This document shows, piece after piece, positions 1 to 10,570 of a stretch of 64,000 nt of DNA (position 1 is the first letter of the stretch; each line of letters opens with the position of its first letter). The position numbers were made by a program, and so were the translations under genes. Below the pieces are notes generated by a model. That model saw nothing but the letters and a program-made list of their open reading frames with translations. It ran no database searches and was not told the origin of the DNA. The stretch lies in contig JAYKKM010000122.1 of NCBI GenBank assembly GCA_035772405.1, positions 3,717,001 through 3,781,000 of the forward strand, in the 5' to 3' direction. The DNA is from Chrysogorgia sp. JL179-B06 (taxonomy: Eukaryota; Cnidaria; Anthozoa; Scleralcyonacea; Chrysogorgiidae).

Positions 1-214
1 CTGGAACAATAAGGAAGTAAAACATACAGCTGAGTCTGCTATTCTATCCAGAAATCGATTTAATCTCAGGTACCGATCATTGAAACTAACCGCCAGGTCG
101 ATCGACTTTTACGTTATGGCTTCCGATCGTGTTGTATTGACCGACTGACTCCAGTACGACTGACTCCAAAGTTGCACAACCATCTCCGCAAGACGTACCG
201 AATAGCGTCACAAC

Positions 215-475
215 ATGTCTGATTTAACTGAGGAAGATAAACTGCTGGAATCCCTATGCTGGAGCAGCGATCAATACCCTCTCGACGAGTTCCTCGAACA
301 CCACCCGCTCCCTCAAGTGGTCTGTGTCGAAGAGGGTCACTACGGTGAAAATGAGTGGACGAGTTTAGGCAGCGGCGAAGTCTTAATTCTGCACGCCTTA
401 TCAACAAGGAAGAAACTAGTGGGCCACGACTGCAACGGTAAACCTTTGACAATCACATCGGATTGCCCTGTCAAG
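215..475 (+). CDS. GAREM: GAREM-like exon 1 (residues 1-87, start of CABIT domain)
   Basis: Starts at the ATG at 215 and reads open to an AAG|GTAAAT donor at 475/476; 261 bases, exactly 87 codons. The peptide has the beginning of a CABIT domain, including LPQVVCVEEGHYG and EWTSLGSGEVL, which resembles the start of the GAREM/THEMIS CABIT. Reading on past the donor gives 32 unrelated residues before a stop at 574, which I take as intron. The start is chosen as the first ATG of the open frame. No signal peptide, consistent with a cytoplasmic adaptor. Confidence 0.8.
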
Positions 476-575
476 GTAAATCAAATGCTTCTTGCCATTA
501 TAACATACGGGGTTCATCCACTAAACTTCATTTACCGCAACAAAAGACGGATTATCTTAAAAAGAGGAGCTTGAG

Positions 576-850
576 TTATAGTTTTCGGCTAATTTGTGGA
601 ATGCCCTGACATTTGAATTAAGATACTTTCATTTTTTGGAAATTAATGCAGGCTTTGGTGTAAGAATGCTTTTGTTGTTATATTTAGCTCAGTTGAGCTC
701 ATCCTGACGTGTGAGGGCGTAAAGCCTGGTTAGATATAGAAAGGAAATGGTAATTACAAATATTAATATACAGACTAAACTAAACTAACTAACAATATCT
801 AATATAGGATAGTTAACACTTTGAATCTGAAATTGCGCTGCCACTCTGGT
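576..850. other. Intron 1 start, no feature seen
   Basis: AT-rich intronic DNA of the GAREM-like gene between the donor region and the first inverted-repeat element. I see no conserved coding signal or structured repeat. Confidence 0.5.
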
Positions 851-1496
851 TTAAGGTAGCAATTCCCTCTGAATACATTTTTAATACCATACAATATAAC
901 AATTAACCCTTACAACCATTTGATAGAACATATGACAAATAATATTTCCACACAAAAAGTTTGCATAAATTATGCTAATTAGCTGACGAAATGGCCGCCG
1001 ATTGGTCAAAATCGGGATATACTTCAAACAAGATTTCTCAGGCAGTTTTAGAGATAAGGTCCTGAAAGTTTCTGAGTTTATAGCTTATATACTAAGGCAT
1101 ATTCTGGTGGTAGCATTTTCAATATAAACTTTCAGCTATTTTCTGACATGCTTTTTTCTTTTTTTTTCAATTTCCACCACCTAAATGATATTAATTATGT
1201 CAGATAATTCAACAATGAATCAGATTCAAAATTCCTACCACCATTCCCTAGATATTCCTGTTAGGAGGCTGTGGTGAAAATTTTATTGAAATATATGGGA
1301 AAATGAGGGAGAAATAGTGTTTGGAAAATGGCAAATTTGTTTGAAGTATATCCCGATTTTGACCAATCGGCGGCCATTTCGTCAGCTAATTAGCATAATT
1401 TATGCAAATATATGTTCTATCAAATGGTTGTAAGGGTTAATTGTTATATTGTATGGTATTAAAAATGTATTCAGAGGGATCTTAATGCTACCTTAA
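851..1496. mobile_element. TTAA-flanked long-inverted-repeat DNA element
   Basis: The sequence TTAA then GGTAGCAATTCCCTCTG at 851 is mirrored by an inverted copy ending GCTACC then TTAA at 1496. The arms match well over about 180 bases (roughly 855-1034 against 1336-1492), including a TGCATAAATTATGCTAATTA core and CGGCCGCCGATTGGTC-like sequence. A TTAA on both sides is the target-site duplication expected of piggyBac or Kolobok elements. GG...CC termini fit the Kolobok-type 5'-RR...YY-3' rule. No transposase is visible, so this is a non-autonomous MITE. Confidence 0.75.
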
Positions 1497-2212
1497 TAAA
1501 AATTTATATGCATTGTCTTGTTCAGTACCAGGATTAAAAGGTCAAAAACGACATAGGTCGTGTTTAGGCTACTGTTTGTTTTGAAGATACAGTCGCCTTC
1601 GGTGAAATATTTAAGCCAAATATTTATTCCAATTGTCTTTGGGGTAACGGGAGGGGAAAGGAAACTACCACAGGCAGTTTCTAAGGAATTCAAAGCGAAG
1701 TTGCAATGTTGACTCTGTGGGGACACCAGTAGTATTTCATCTAATATATCTTCTTTTTGCCTGTTCCTGCTATTGAAGCGGCAGGATTTAGTAGTAAAAA
1801 AGTCAATTTACCTGTTTTGTAGTCAATGGTTGACACGTGTCAAATGTAGCGCCTGAACGATGAATTTGGCCGTTAGGTTGATGGAGATTTTGATAGGTAG
1901 GCACATTTCTTCTGTCTCACTGTAGTTTCTGAGACAACGAACAAAGAGTTTTCAAACACATTGCCTGGGAAGGCTGTAGTACTTTTTAGAGTTGTTTACT
2001 TGTTGGTATTGGGAATTGTTGTAAAGCAAAAGATCGTAATTGCTCTTTTGTCTGTAAAAAGTGTAAAAAAGCAGTTGTTAATACCTATTAAATTCCATGT
2101 TGTCAAGGTGTGAAGCGTTACGGAAATTATAAATGCAACTTCACCATGCAATTACATGACAACGCAACGACAACACCTTGACAACACAGATTTGAATATG
2201 TATATCAACGGC
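1497..2212. other. Intronic spacer, no gene seen
   Basis: Intron 1 of the GAREM-like gene. Only short spurious frames are present. A stretch near 2095-2190 has a short inverted match (GTTGTCAAGGTGT against ACACCTTGACAAC) and may be another small foldback. Nothing else recognised. Confidence 0.45.
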
Positions 2213-2980
2213 TTTTAGAGCGCTACTGGGATGAAAATTCGTCGATTCTATTTTGATTTTATCTAAAAGTATTTTGAAAATGAAACAGAATGGCTTTCTT
2301 GGTTTCTCAATACCTCATCTCGTTCCAGAGATATTCAGGTTTTTGAAACATGAAAATTAGATGCCGTATGACGTCATTTTCTCACACAGACTAAATAAAA
2401 TTTACAAAATGAGGAATATCTCTGCAAATAACAAGCGGGATGTTTTGAAACTTGTAAACTTGCACATGTATGTCAATGATGAAAGTGCACACGGCTGTAT
2501 GAAGTATATCGTTGCCAAGGAGACCACTAGGAGTCAATTTTAACTAAAAAACTAAAATCTTAATTATGTCTCTTTCTTGAGGATGACTTAGACTTAAGAA
2601 ACCCAATATCTTCGTGTGTACGAATCTTCGAATCTATGCACTATACAGTAAATGTTATTTGATAGTGGAAAAATACACATTTTACAAATGGAAGAGATCT
2701 GACACCAAGAGATCTCCATGTACAGTGGTGTGCAGTTTGTAAAGTGCATACATGTGCAAAATTGTTATTTGCAGAGATATTCCTTAGTTTGTGAATTTTA
2801 TTTAGTCTATGTGAGAAAATGACGTCATACGGCATCTAATTTGCATGTTTCAAAAACCTTAATATCTCTGGAACGAGATGACGTATTGAAAAACCGAGAT
2901 AGCCATTGTTTCATTTTCAAAATACTTTTCGATAAAATCAAAATTGGATAAACGAATTTTTCATCTCAGTAGCACTTTAA
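2213..2980. mobile_element. Foldback element of the TTAAAGTGC group (family with GCTACTGRGATGAAAA ends)
   Basis: The left arm (2213 to about 2470) and the right arm (about 2740-2980) are inverted copies. Both contain ATCTCGTTCCAGAGATATT-like and ATGACGTCAT segments. The right end reads AGTAGCACT then TTAA. The left end is decayed (TTAGAGCGCTACTG). A further single arm of the same family lies at 31358-31610. No coding capacity: the open frames inside are arm sequence read in either direction. Confidence 0.7.
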
Positions 2981-2984
2981 TTCT

Positions 2985-3650
2985 CAATGTCCGGAAGCTG
3001 TGGTGTCATTTCCGTCGAATACCGTGAATTATTGGACGGAGGTGTCCAAAAAAATTATTGGATGTGCGAAAATTACAAAATAACAAAATGGCTTGCAATA
3101 GATTTGCCTCTGTTGACAACAGTGACGACAACAGTGACAACATGTATAATAAAACAATTATTGGATACGGCTTACGCATGCAGATATCAAGTATTATTAT
3201 ACATTCAAACTTCATTCTCGTTTCTTATTGGTCAACATACTCCAGTGAATTCTCAATGTCCGACAGGCGCGACGTCATTTCGGTCGAATACTGTGAATTA
3301 TTGGATGGAGGTGTCCAAAAAAATTATTGGACGCTGATGACGTCACTAGGAAAAGCGCGCGAAAATTATAAAATAAAAAATGGCTTGTAGTACATTACTA
3401 ACAGACTGTCACTTTGTTTGTATATTTTTAGTAAGACTATTTTGAACAATGTATAATAAAACAATTATTGGATTCGGCTTACGCATGACATCAAAAATTA
3501 TCCAGACCTCGGTCAATGTTATCCGCCTCAGCCTTCGGCTTGGGCAGATAACATTGACCTCGGTCTGGATAATTCTTGATATCATGCGTAAGCCGATTAT
3601 TCACCTACACTTCGGTGAATACTTGTTAAATAATCATTTGTAATAATTAT
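2985..3650. repeat. Two partial units of a ~390 bp hairpin repeat family
   Basis: The sequence TCTCAATGTCCGRMAG...CGTCATTTC occurs at about 2984 and again at about 3251, each followed by GTGAATTATTGGAYGGAGGTG and an AAAATGGCTTG segment. The second unit ends in a strong hairpin (about 3490-3590) in which ATTATCCAGACCTCGGTC and its complement flank a short loop. The same unit occurs at 31840-32323 and 35633-35940. The family is unknown to me; it has no coding potential. Confidence 0.7.
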
Positions 3651-3705
3651 GTAAATCCACGCCAGCGTATTGTTGAAGGGCCGGGTTAACGTGGTAAAAT
3701 AAAGT

Positions 3706-3811
3706 TTTGCTTATTTGCTTACTTGTTTGTTTGTTTGTTTGCTTGCTTGCTTGCTTGCTTGTTTGCTTGCTTGTTTGCTTGCTTGCTTACTTACTTACTT
3801 ACTTTATTAAG
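3706..3811 (+). repeat. TTGC/TTAC tetranucleotide microsatellite forming a splice acceptor tract
   Basis: A pyrimidine-rich array of TTGC, TTGT and TTAC units runs directly into the acceptor of GAREM-like exon 2. Length variation here would change the polypyrimidine tract. Read forward it gives a false hydrophobic LLVCLLVCLL-type peptide. Confidence 0.85.
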
Positions 3812-4120
3812 GTGCATGTCTACCATTTGCAAACAAACCCTGAGTACTGTCGCGGTGTTGGAGCGGACAAGCTCGTCGATATGTTTCCAGAAGTGAGGTA
3901 TGTGAGAGCCTTGGAAGGATACATGAACAACGGGGACGAAAACGACTGCTTTGAATCGGACGATATGCTCGAGATCCAGGAGATTGACAAGAAAAATTCC
4001 ATCATTCGATGTTGGAACATGACGATGAAAGAACAGTTGTCGTTTCCTTTCCACTGTACGGCAGCGTTCCTACCACTGCGCGATTACAAGGGGTATACGT
4101 TGGAGGAAGTCAAAGATAAG
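3812..4120 (+). CDS. GAREM: GAREM-like exon 2 (residues 88-190, middle of CABIT)
   Basis: The acceptor is a long pyrimidine-rich TTGC/TTAC microsatellite ending in TTATTAAG at 3811; the exon runs 309 bases in phase 0 to an AAG|GTTATA donor at 4120/4121. The peptide begins VHVYHLQTNPEY and continues the CABIT fold, with EVRYVRALEGYM and the FPFHCTAAFLPL core segment. The donor is weaker than consensus, but the frame continues correctly into exon 3. It is unusual that a tetranucleotide repeat serves as the polypyrimidine tract. Confidence 0.8.
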
Positions 4121-4217
4121 GTTATAATACTCATATATTGTCTAGAGTAATGAGTTTTAAGATTGCAATTAAACTAATTCAGCCGTTGTCACCATTTGCA
4201 TCAGTTTTTAATGTCGT

Positions 4218-4600
4218 TATACTCCTCATTATTATAATCGTTACAACCATCATGATCATCATCATCGTCATTATCACCATCATTATAATTATCGTCATTA
4301 CCATCGCTATCATCATTATCATTCTTATCATCGTCATCAACATCACCATCATCATAACCATCATCATTATCACCAACATCACTATCATTATCATCATTAT
4401 CACCATCATCATTATAACCATCATCATCATTATCACCACCATCATTATCATCATCATCATCACTATCACCATCATCATCACCACGATCACCATCATGATT
4501 GTTATTATCATTATTGTTGTTATTATTATTATATTACTATTATTATAATAATTATAATTATTACAATTATTATAGTTATTATTGTCTATATAATTGAATA
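4218..4600. repeat. CAT/ATT trinucleotide microsatellite
   Basis: An imperfect (ATC)n/(ATT)n array of about 380 bases in intron 2. It produces long false open frames of Ile/Met/Val/Thr in both directions, which I do not treat as genes. Confidence 0.9.
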
Positions 4601-4694
4601 CGCTTGTTCGTATGTCGTGAAACGCTCTTTCCCACGATCCCTTGCCACCGCGGACGTTCCACAGGATCCTACTGGTTATTATTATTATTATTAT

Positions 4695-6669
4695 TTAGTT
4701 GTTAATCACAGGAAACGATCTTAACGCTGGTGTCTTATGCATCAAGCTACTTCCCAAACCATTTCTCCATGGTAGGGTACCCAACGCACCAATTATGATG
4801 GGTACGACTTTTACGGTTTTGCACTTCCAAATTCGTGTAGTCTCCCGTTTCAGATCCTGGTAATTCTCAATTTTCTCCTTTTCCTTGCTGTTTACTCTAG
4901 TGTCGAAAGGGCAGGCGATATCCAAAATCAGGCATGTTCTATCTTCTTTGTTTACCACAACAATATCAGGTTTGTTATGCTCAAGAGGGTTGTCGATCTG
5001 GATCCTAAAGTCCCATAACAATCTCATTTTGTCTGACTCGAGCACTAGTTCTGGTTCATGATTATACCATTTGGCCTCTCTTTCAAAGTTGTACCACTCG
5101 CAGAACTGGCAGTGGATTATTTGCGCAACCTTATCATGTCTCCACAGCTGGTACTGCTTCTGGGCCAGCATCTTACATTCTGCTACAATATGGCTTATTG
5201 ACTCCTCTCTCACCCCACACATCGATCCTGCACGCAGAAAATATATTTTGCTTATCGATCCGATACTTTATGCTATTTGTCCTTAGGACTTGATCTTGCG
5301 CCGTCATTATCAATCCTTCTGTCTCTTTTTTAACCTTCCTCTTTTGAGCCACTCTCATGTTTTATCTCTTATTGCTTCAGTATTCTTGAAGAACTGCCCG
5401 TGTAGGGGTTTATCCAGATATCTTCGCTTCCTCGCTTCCATGATCGCTGTCTTATTTTTCCCCATCTTTCTCTCGTAGAGCTTTTTCCCGATGAACTGCA
5501 TTTAGCATTCTTTCTTTACTATATTATGCATTCAAACTGTTGATCTCAATTGTCACACAGTTCTCAATACTGATCATCCCTGTTCCGCCCTCAGATAGTT
5601 TCCAGTATAACTTGTCTACATCCGCTTGTGGGTGTAAGGAGCGGTAAATTGAAAGCAGTTTTCTCGTTTTTCGGTCCATGCATGGTCTGAAGTTCTTCTT
5701 TTGTCCAATTGATAATACCGGAACCATACCGCACGATAGAGGCAGCTCTAGTGTTGATCGCTTTAATAATATTCCCTCCATTCAGTTTGGCCTTCAGAAT
5801 TTTCCTCATGCACGACGGGAATATTCCTTTTGGACTATTTGCTTCATCTCAGTGTGTTTAATATCGTCTACTTCAAGAACCCCATCATCATCACCATTCA
5901 GTGCTCTGATCACCTTGTTATCTGGCATATTTATTCCTTCACAACTTACGAGTTTTCCCCTTTTCATGACCAGGGTTGCACACTTTGATATCCCGAACTC
6001 CATTCTCAAGTCTTCACTAACAACTCTGACTGACTGCAAAAGTAAGTCTATCTCATTCTGGTTCTCATTTTCCCCATAGATCTTGAGGTCGTCCATGAAT
6101 AACAAATGGCTGATAACTCCATTTCCCTTTCCTAGGTCATAACCGGTCTTAATCTTCCTTAGCACTAGTGTTAGTGGGATTAAAGACGTTACAAACAGTA
6201 GGGGTGAGAGACTGTCACCTTGGAAGATTCTTCTCTTTGTGTTTACTTCACCAAGTACTTCATTTCCAGCCGTTAATTCTGTTTTCCATTTTTTCTTACT
6301 GTTCTGGAAGAGTATTCTTAGCAACTCCGAACATACCCATACTCTGGATTATCCACTAATGAGGTACCATGTCAAAGGCATCTTGAAGTCTATCCATTCC
6401 ATTCCTAATCCTGTTAGCCTTCTCTTGCAGTTCTTAATTATAATTTTGTCAACCAACAACTGGTCCTTTGTTCCTCTAGGATCACTCTTGATGTAACATT
6501 TCATTACTATCCTGTTTATTTCCTTTGTCCACTTTAGTCTAGCACTAGTTGAATTACGACTCGGCACTGGCTGCTGTCCCCCAGTTTCCAAGCCGGACAT
6601 GGCACCACCACCATGGGTTCGGGTTCCATTTACGCCTATTTCTATATTCGTAGTTTCATTTATCATCAC
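4695..6669 (-). mobile_element. Decayed LINE with restriction-like endonuclease, copy 1
   Basis: On the minus strand, frames in order from 6669 down to 4695 give a segment [20 protein letters not shown], an RT palm with GDSLSPLLF and the catalytic LLFMDDLKIYG (in 6324-5806), a thumb-like region (5809-5524), and a C-terminal zinc knuckle (CGVREESISHIVAEC) followed by a PD...D nuclease motif (KPDIVVVNKEDRTC then LILDIACPFD) and KIENYQDLKRE. A C-terminal nuclease after RT is the arrangement of R2-superclade non-LTR retrotransposons; I do not assign the clade. Frameshifts and an internal deletion near 6400 (the pre-RT segment runs straight into DQLLVDKI) show it is dead. It lies in intron 2 of the GAREM-like gene, antisense to it. 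Confidence 0.8.
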
Positions 6670-7088
6670 GTTACATTGCGAAAATGCACGGTGGGAAAGT
6701 CCATCCTACGTTGCCCGGTTCATAGGACAAGGCTAGTTACTGCCATGATTCGCCAATCCCTGGCAGATATCGTTAGCGACGGCATATCGCTGCGGCCATC
6801 CACTCCTGGGCACGAGATTAACACCTTGAGTTGCGGGGCATTTTCTATAGAGTGACCTTCTCTTGGATGTGTTGCCAAACAACCTATACCCTTTCGTTGT
6901 AACCCTAACAGGGGTGGCTTTGGCAGAATCTGGAGGGCGGGATATTCCCGTGGTAGGCTACAGCCCATGCTGGTCCTACCCATGCCCAAGTATTATTATT
7001 AGCATTATTATTAGTATTATTATTGAAACAATTCACACGTTTCTTTCGTGGTTCCCGTAATCTAAACATCAAGTTATAGCCTATAGCC

Positions 7089-8421
7089 TTAGGTGTCTAG
7101 GGTCTTTCTTAAAATCCTTGCTGTTCCCAACAAGCAAGCGTTTTGAAGTAATGAAGTGCTATCATCCAAACCAATTTTCTTCGCAAATGTCTTAAAGTTC
7201 CTACTAATAGTCCCAAGTGCTCCAATGACAATTGGTACGACCGTTACTCTTCTACAGTTCCCGATCTTCTTAATCACCCTTTTAAGGTCTTGATATTTTT
7301 CAATTTTTTCCTGTTCCTTTTCGAGTACTCGTATATATCGAAGGGCAAGCGACATCTATTACACTACATGTTCTCTCCTTGTCCAAGACTACAATATCGG
7401 GTATATTGTGTTCAAGGTGATGATCTGTTTGGATCTTAAAGTCCCATAGTATCTTCACCCGATCGTTTTCCATTGCACCTTCCGGAGCGTGACCATACCA
7501 CTTATCCTTACACAGTAGGCTGAACGTCTGGCAAAGCTTCCAATGGATGACTTGTCCGACCTTGTCATGTCTCCACATTTTATATTCTTTTTGCGCTAAT
7601 TTCTTACATTCCGCTGTTATATATGACTAATAGTCTCTTCTCTTTCTCCACATAACCGACACATGGGTGACACATCCTCTTTATCGATCCGATTCTTGAT
7701 ACTGTTAGTTCGTAATGCCTGGTCTTGCGCAGCAGTCAGAAATCCTTCCGTTTCTTTCTTTATGGTACCTCTTTTCAACCATTTCTATGAGTCCGAGTCT
7801 CTCACATCTTCCGTTCCCTTCAGAAACTGTCCATGTAATGCCTTATTTCCGTATCTAGTCAATCTTTCTGCTGTTATACTTTGCTTTGTCACCCCTTCAT
7901 CCAAGATCTTTTCATCATTTACAGCTTGAAGCAACCTTTCACTACTCGCCACGACATACTTGGATAAACTGCCTACTTCAATATTCACACAGTCCTCTAC
8001 ACTTATCAAACCTCACCCACCCTCTGATCTTCTCACATAGAGCCTATCGACATCGGCCTGCGGGTGAAGTGCTCTGTTAATGGTTAGCAGCTTTCTCGTT
8101 TTCCTATCCAGCTTCCTGAGTTCTTCTTTGGTCCACTTGATAATCCCTGCACCATAACGTGTTATATTGAGACTGCTCTTGAATTGATTGCACTCACCAC
8201 GTTTTTTACTTAAGTAACTTTCGTATCCTTCTCAAGTACTCTTTGGATATTGCCTCTTTCATGTCACCATGTTTTAAATCATCTGCCTCTAAAATTCCAA
8301 GATATTTATGTCCATCTCCTTCTTCTAATCCCCTGATCACTTGGACACCTTTCCCTTGACCTGCCTGGCAAGGGTGACCAGTAGGAGCTTGAGCTCCCGC
8401 CAGTATAGCTCTCAGGTTCAT
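7089..8421 (-). mobile_element. Decayed LINE with restriction-like endonuclease, copy 2
   Basis: A second, 5'-truncated copy of the same LINE group in the same orientation. It shows a YLGILEADDLKHGDMKE segment (8421-8206), an ISVEDCVNIEVGSL segment (8009-7785), and the nuclease end (7578-7089) with KLCQTFSLLCKDKWYGHAPE, HNIPDIVVLDKERTC, VIDVACPS, KIEKYQDLKRV and VVPIVIGALGT. Several frameshifts break it. Residue differences from copy 1 show they are separate insertions or an old duplication, not an assembly repeat. It sits directly upstream of exon 3. Confidence 0.78.
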
Positions 8422-8470
8422 TGAAAATTATTATTAAAAAAATAAATTATTATTATTATTATTATTATAG

Positions 8471-9595
8471 TTTGGTCTACCAGCCAAAGTTTCCTTCATA
8501 TCAGCAGGCGACGAGTTATCGCAATCTCTGGCAACTTTTGGTACAATTACCCTTCTTGAAGAAATAAACGAAGCTGTAGTCATATCGACTACGGTCAGAG
8601 GGACCGATGAAAAAAAAGTCTGCCATATTCTGCAGAGAGACTTGCGTGTGAATGTTCGCGCCGCACAGGGACTCCTCTCGGGAGAAGAAACATACGAGAG
8701 TACAGTGAGCAAGCTCCAGGAAGACTTTAGTCTCAAGAAAATGTTCGACCCTGAACAACTCGCTGTGTACCGCGATCGCAGTGCCATCCACAGGTTTGTC
8801 CAACCGATGCGGCAGGATTTCCTGGACCACGAGCCATCGGAAGATGTTGTCCGCAAACACGCTGAAATGCGCTTGAAACTATCAAAGCCCAACACTACAC
8901 AGCCACCGCTGTCGCCAGAACCCTACGCGGGCCAGTCTCGACAAGATAACGAGGAGAGAGAATCCGCAGAATTTAATGAAAAGCTTGACGAGTCGTCGAC
9001 CGACGACGATGACATATACGAGGACTTGTACGACGATGTATTCGCGATGAAAACCACCCCTCGGAACAGCCTTGATCGCCGATGTGATCCAGCCAGATCC
9101 CAAAGTCTCTCAGATTCCCCTGCTCTTCCACCACGGAATTATGGGACATCGACCAAATCGGCAGTTACTGGAAAAAACTCGTCCAAGTGGGAAACGTCGA
9201 GTCTCCCATCTAGTCCGAGGCTTCCATGCCGGAATGCGACCTCCAAGCCTAGGTCAAGATTTACCAGGAGTCTATCGACTAGCGAACTGGATCAGGATGT
9301 ATGCGGCACAATTCGAGACATAAAACCACCACATGCATCCATGGAACCGAACGACGTTTACGTGAGGATGTTCCCATTGCCTGACGATCTATCCGGTTTA
9401 ACGGTCGAGGAAATCGGTGAAGTGTTAAAAAGATTAAACATGGAGCGTTACGTTGTGTTGTTCGAAAAAGAAATGATTAACGGTGATATGTTGATGAGTT
9501 TGGATGAAGAATGTCTACTGTCCTTAAACCTGAGCCACTTTCACAGCAGAAAATTGATGAATTTCATCAATGGATGGCGACCTGAGGAAGACTGA
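8471..9595 (+). CDS. GAREM: GAREM-like exon 3 (end of CABIT, SH3-binding linker, SAM domain)
   Basis: The acceptor TATTATTATAG at 8470 lies at the end of an ATT microsatellite. 374 codons then run to the TGA at 9593-9595. The first ~130 residues complete the CABIT domain. The linker has two PxxPxR class II SH3 ligands, PALPPR (about residues 407-412) and PRLPCR (439-444), as expected for GRB2 binding, and an acidic tract DDDDIYEDLYDD (368-379) with two tyrosines that could be phosphorylated. Residues ~499-560 form a SAM domain (GLTVEEIGEVLKRLNMERY onward, ending near NFINGW). The order and C-terminal SAM match GAREM. The open frame upstream of the acceptor is closed by the microsatellite and a LINE relic, so this start is required. 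Confidence 0.86.
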   Translation, partial: FGLPAKVSFISAGDELSQSLATFGTITLLEEINEAVVISTTVRGTDEKKVCHILQRDLRVNVRAAQGLLSGEETYESTVSKLQEDFSLKKMFDPEQLAVYRDRSAIHRFVQPMRQDFLDHEPSEDVVRKHAEMRLKLSKPNTTQPPLSPEPYAGQSRQDNEERESAEFNEKLDESSTDDDDIYEDLYDDVFAMKTTPRNSLDRRCDPARSQSLSDSPALPPRNYGTSTKSAVTGKNSSKWETSSLPSSPRLPCRNATSKPRSRFTRSLSTSELDQDVCGTIRDIKPPHASMEPNDVYVRMFPLPDDLSGLTVEEIGEVLKRLNMERYVVLFEKEMINGDMLMSLDEECLLSLNLSHFHSRKLMNFINGWRPEED

Positions 9596-10173
9596 TGCAT
9601 TAAAGAAACGCCGTGGTTATAGGTCCGACACCGGGCGTTTTGGTCCAGCGGCTATAAGTCCAACATTGACGCATAACGTATGCCGCGCTATAGGTATAAG
9701 ACGAGCCTTCAAAACTGGTCAGCAACATGAAGTGGTCGGACCTTGTGTATAATGTGTGTTAAACACGGAGTGCTTGCATATATATTGGCAGTGAGATGCT
9801 CGCCGTGCCAATCATAATTAGTTCAATTAATGTGATTGGTCAGGAAACAGAGAGAAATGAGAAGTAATCAAAATAACAAAATCTCCATGGTTTCGAGACT
9901 CCATTGTTTGAATTGATTTTTAAATTTCAAAGACTCCATTGTTTCGAGGGGGATGGGCTTCCCCTTTTATGCGAGCACTCCGTGTTTAAATGTGCGACAT
10001 TTTGTCAGATTTTTTCGACAACTAGCCCAATGTTCGTCATAATTGAAATATTTATTCAGTTTTCCTCAGAATTATGTGTCAGGCTTTGAATTTTCGGTTA
10101 GATGAGAATATTGCAACATGGAACTTCATTATTGTTGCCAGGTTGTCAATGGACCAGTGGCGAAGCTGGACGT
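9596..10173. other. 3' flank of the GAREM-like gene, nothing recognised
   Basis: The start of the intergenic region. Two copies of CTCCATTGTTT about 30 bases apart (near 9898 and 9932) and a GAGTGCTTGC/GCGAGCACTCCG inverted pair around 9767 and 9969 hint at another small foldback element. No polyadenylation signal recognised. Confidence 0.45.
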
Positions 10174-10291
10174 AGCAACTGGTCATGCTATGCTAATTTA
10201 TAAACATTTGCATATTTTGAAAACAATATATTTCTAAAGATCTGAATATGTAAATCGTTTCAAAATTTGCATAGCATGACCAGTTGCTAGT
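10174..10291. repeat. Short inverted repeat (AGCAACTGGTCATGCTATGC)
   Basis: AGCAACTGGTCATGCTATGC near 10174 is followed about 75 bases later by its complement ending ACCAGTTGCTAG. Probably a small foldback element. Confidence 0.65.
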
Positions 10292-10409
10292 TGGTGTTGA
10301 TATGCAACAAAGGAAGATCATACATGTTGATCACCAATTCAAGTTGTGGATGTCAACAACAACAGCTGCCTGAAAATATGTTCAGGTTTGCCAAACATTG
10401 AATTGTCCA

Positions 10410-10570
10410 AACGCATGCCGACTATGCAAAGCCACTGTAGATGAGGACAGAGTAGAGTGCAATGAGTGCACAAGATGTTGTTAGTGATACCATTGGCAAC
10501 CACATGTATGTCTCAATGTGAATTGTACAGATCCAAAAGCTGCAGCTAACTTTTATTGCCAATCATTATA
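10410..10570 (+). pseudogene. Decayed PHD-type zinc finger
   Basis: The plus-strand frame reads ACRLCKATVDEDRVECNEC, then after stop codons YHWQPHVCLNVN and later ANFYC. The spacing C-x2-C, C-x2-C, H, C resembles a PHD finger (C4HC3), with the WxHxxC core degraded and two stops between CC and YHW. PHD fingers are carried by several cnidarian transposons as well as host genes. Origin uncertain; it is not translatable as it stands. Confidence 0.5.

Larger units (their letters stand above)
215..9595 (+). other. GAREM: Gene span: GAREM-like adaptor, three coding exons
   Basis: Three exons (215-475, 3812-4120, 8471-9595) join in phase 0 at both introns and give a 564-residue protein. The order CABIT domain, proline-rich/acidic linker, SAM domain is that of GAREM (GRB2-associated regulator of MAPK), known in vertebrates as a cytoplasmic adaptor linking EGF receptor to GRB2/SHP2 and ERK. 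Vertebrate GAREM1/2 are about 875 residues, so the linker is shorter here. Intron 1 (3.3 kb) and intron 2 (4.35 kb) are filled with repeats. Family assignment is from domain order and motifs I read; no alignment was run. Untranslated exons are not visible, and I found no AATAAA signal in the first 500 bases after the stop. Confidence 0.82.

Noticed and set aside
4138..4548. Ile/Thr-rich 136-codon frame and Met/Val-rich minus-strand counterpart
   Set aside because: Translation of an (ATC/ATT)n microsatellite.
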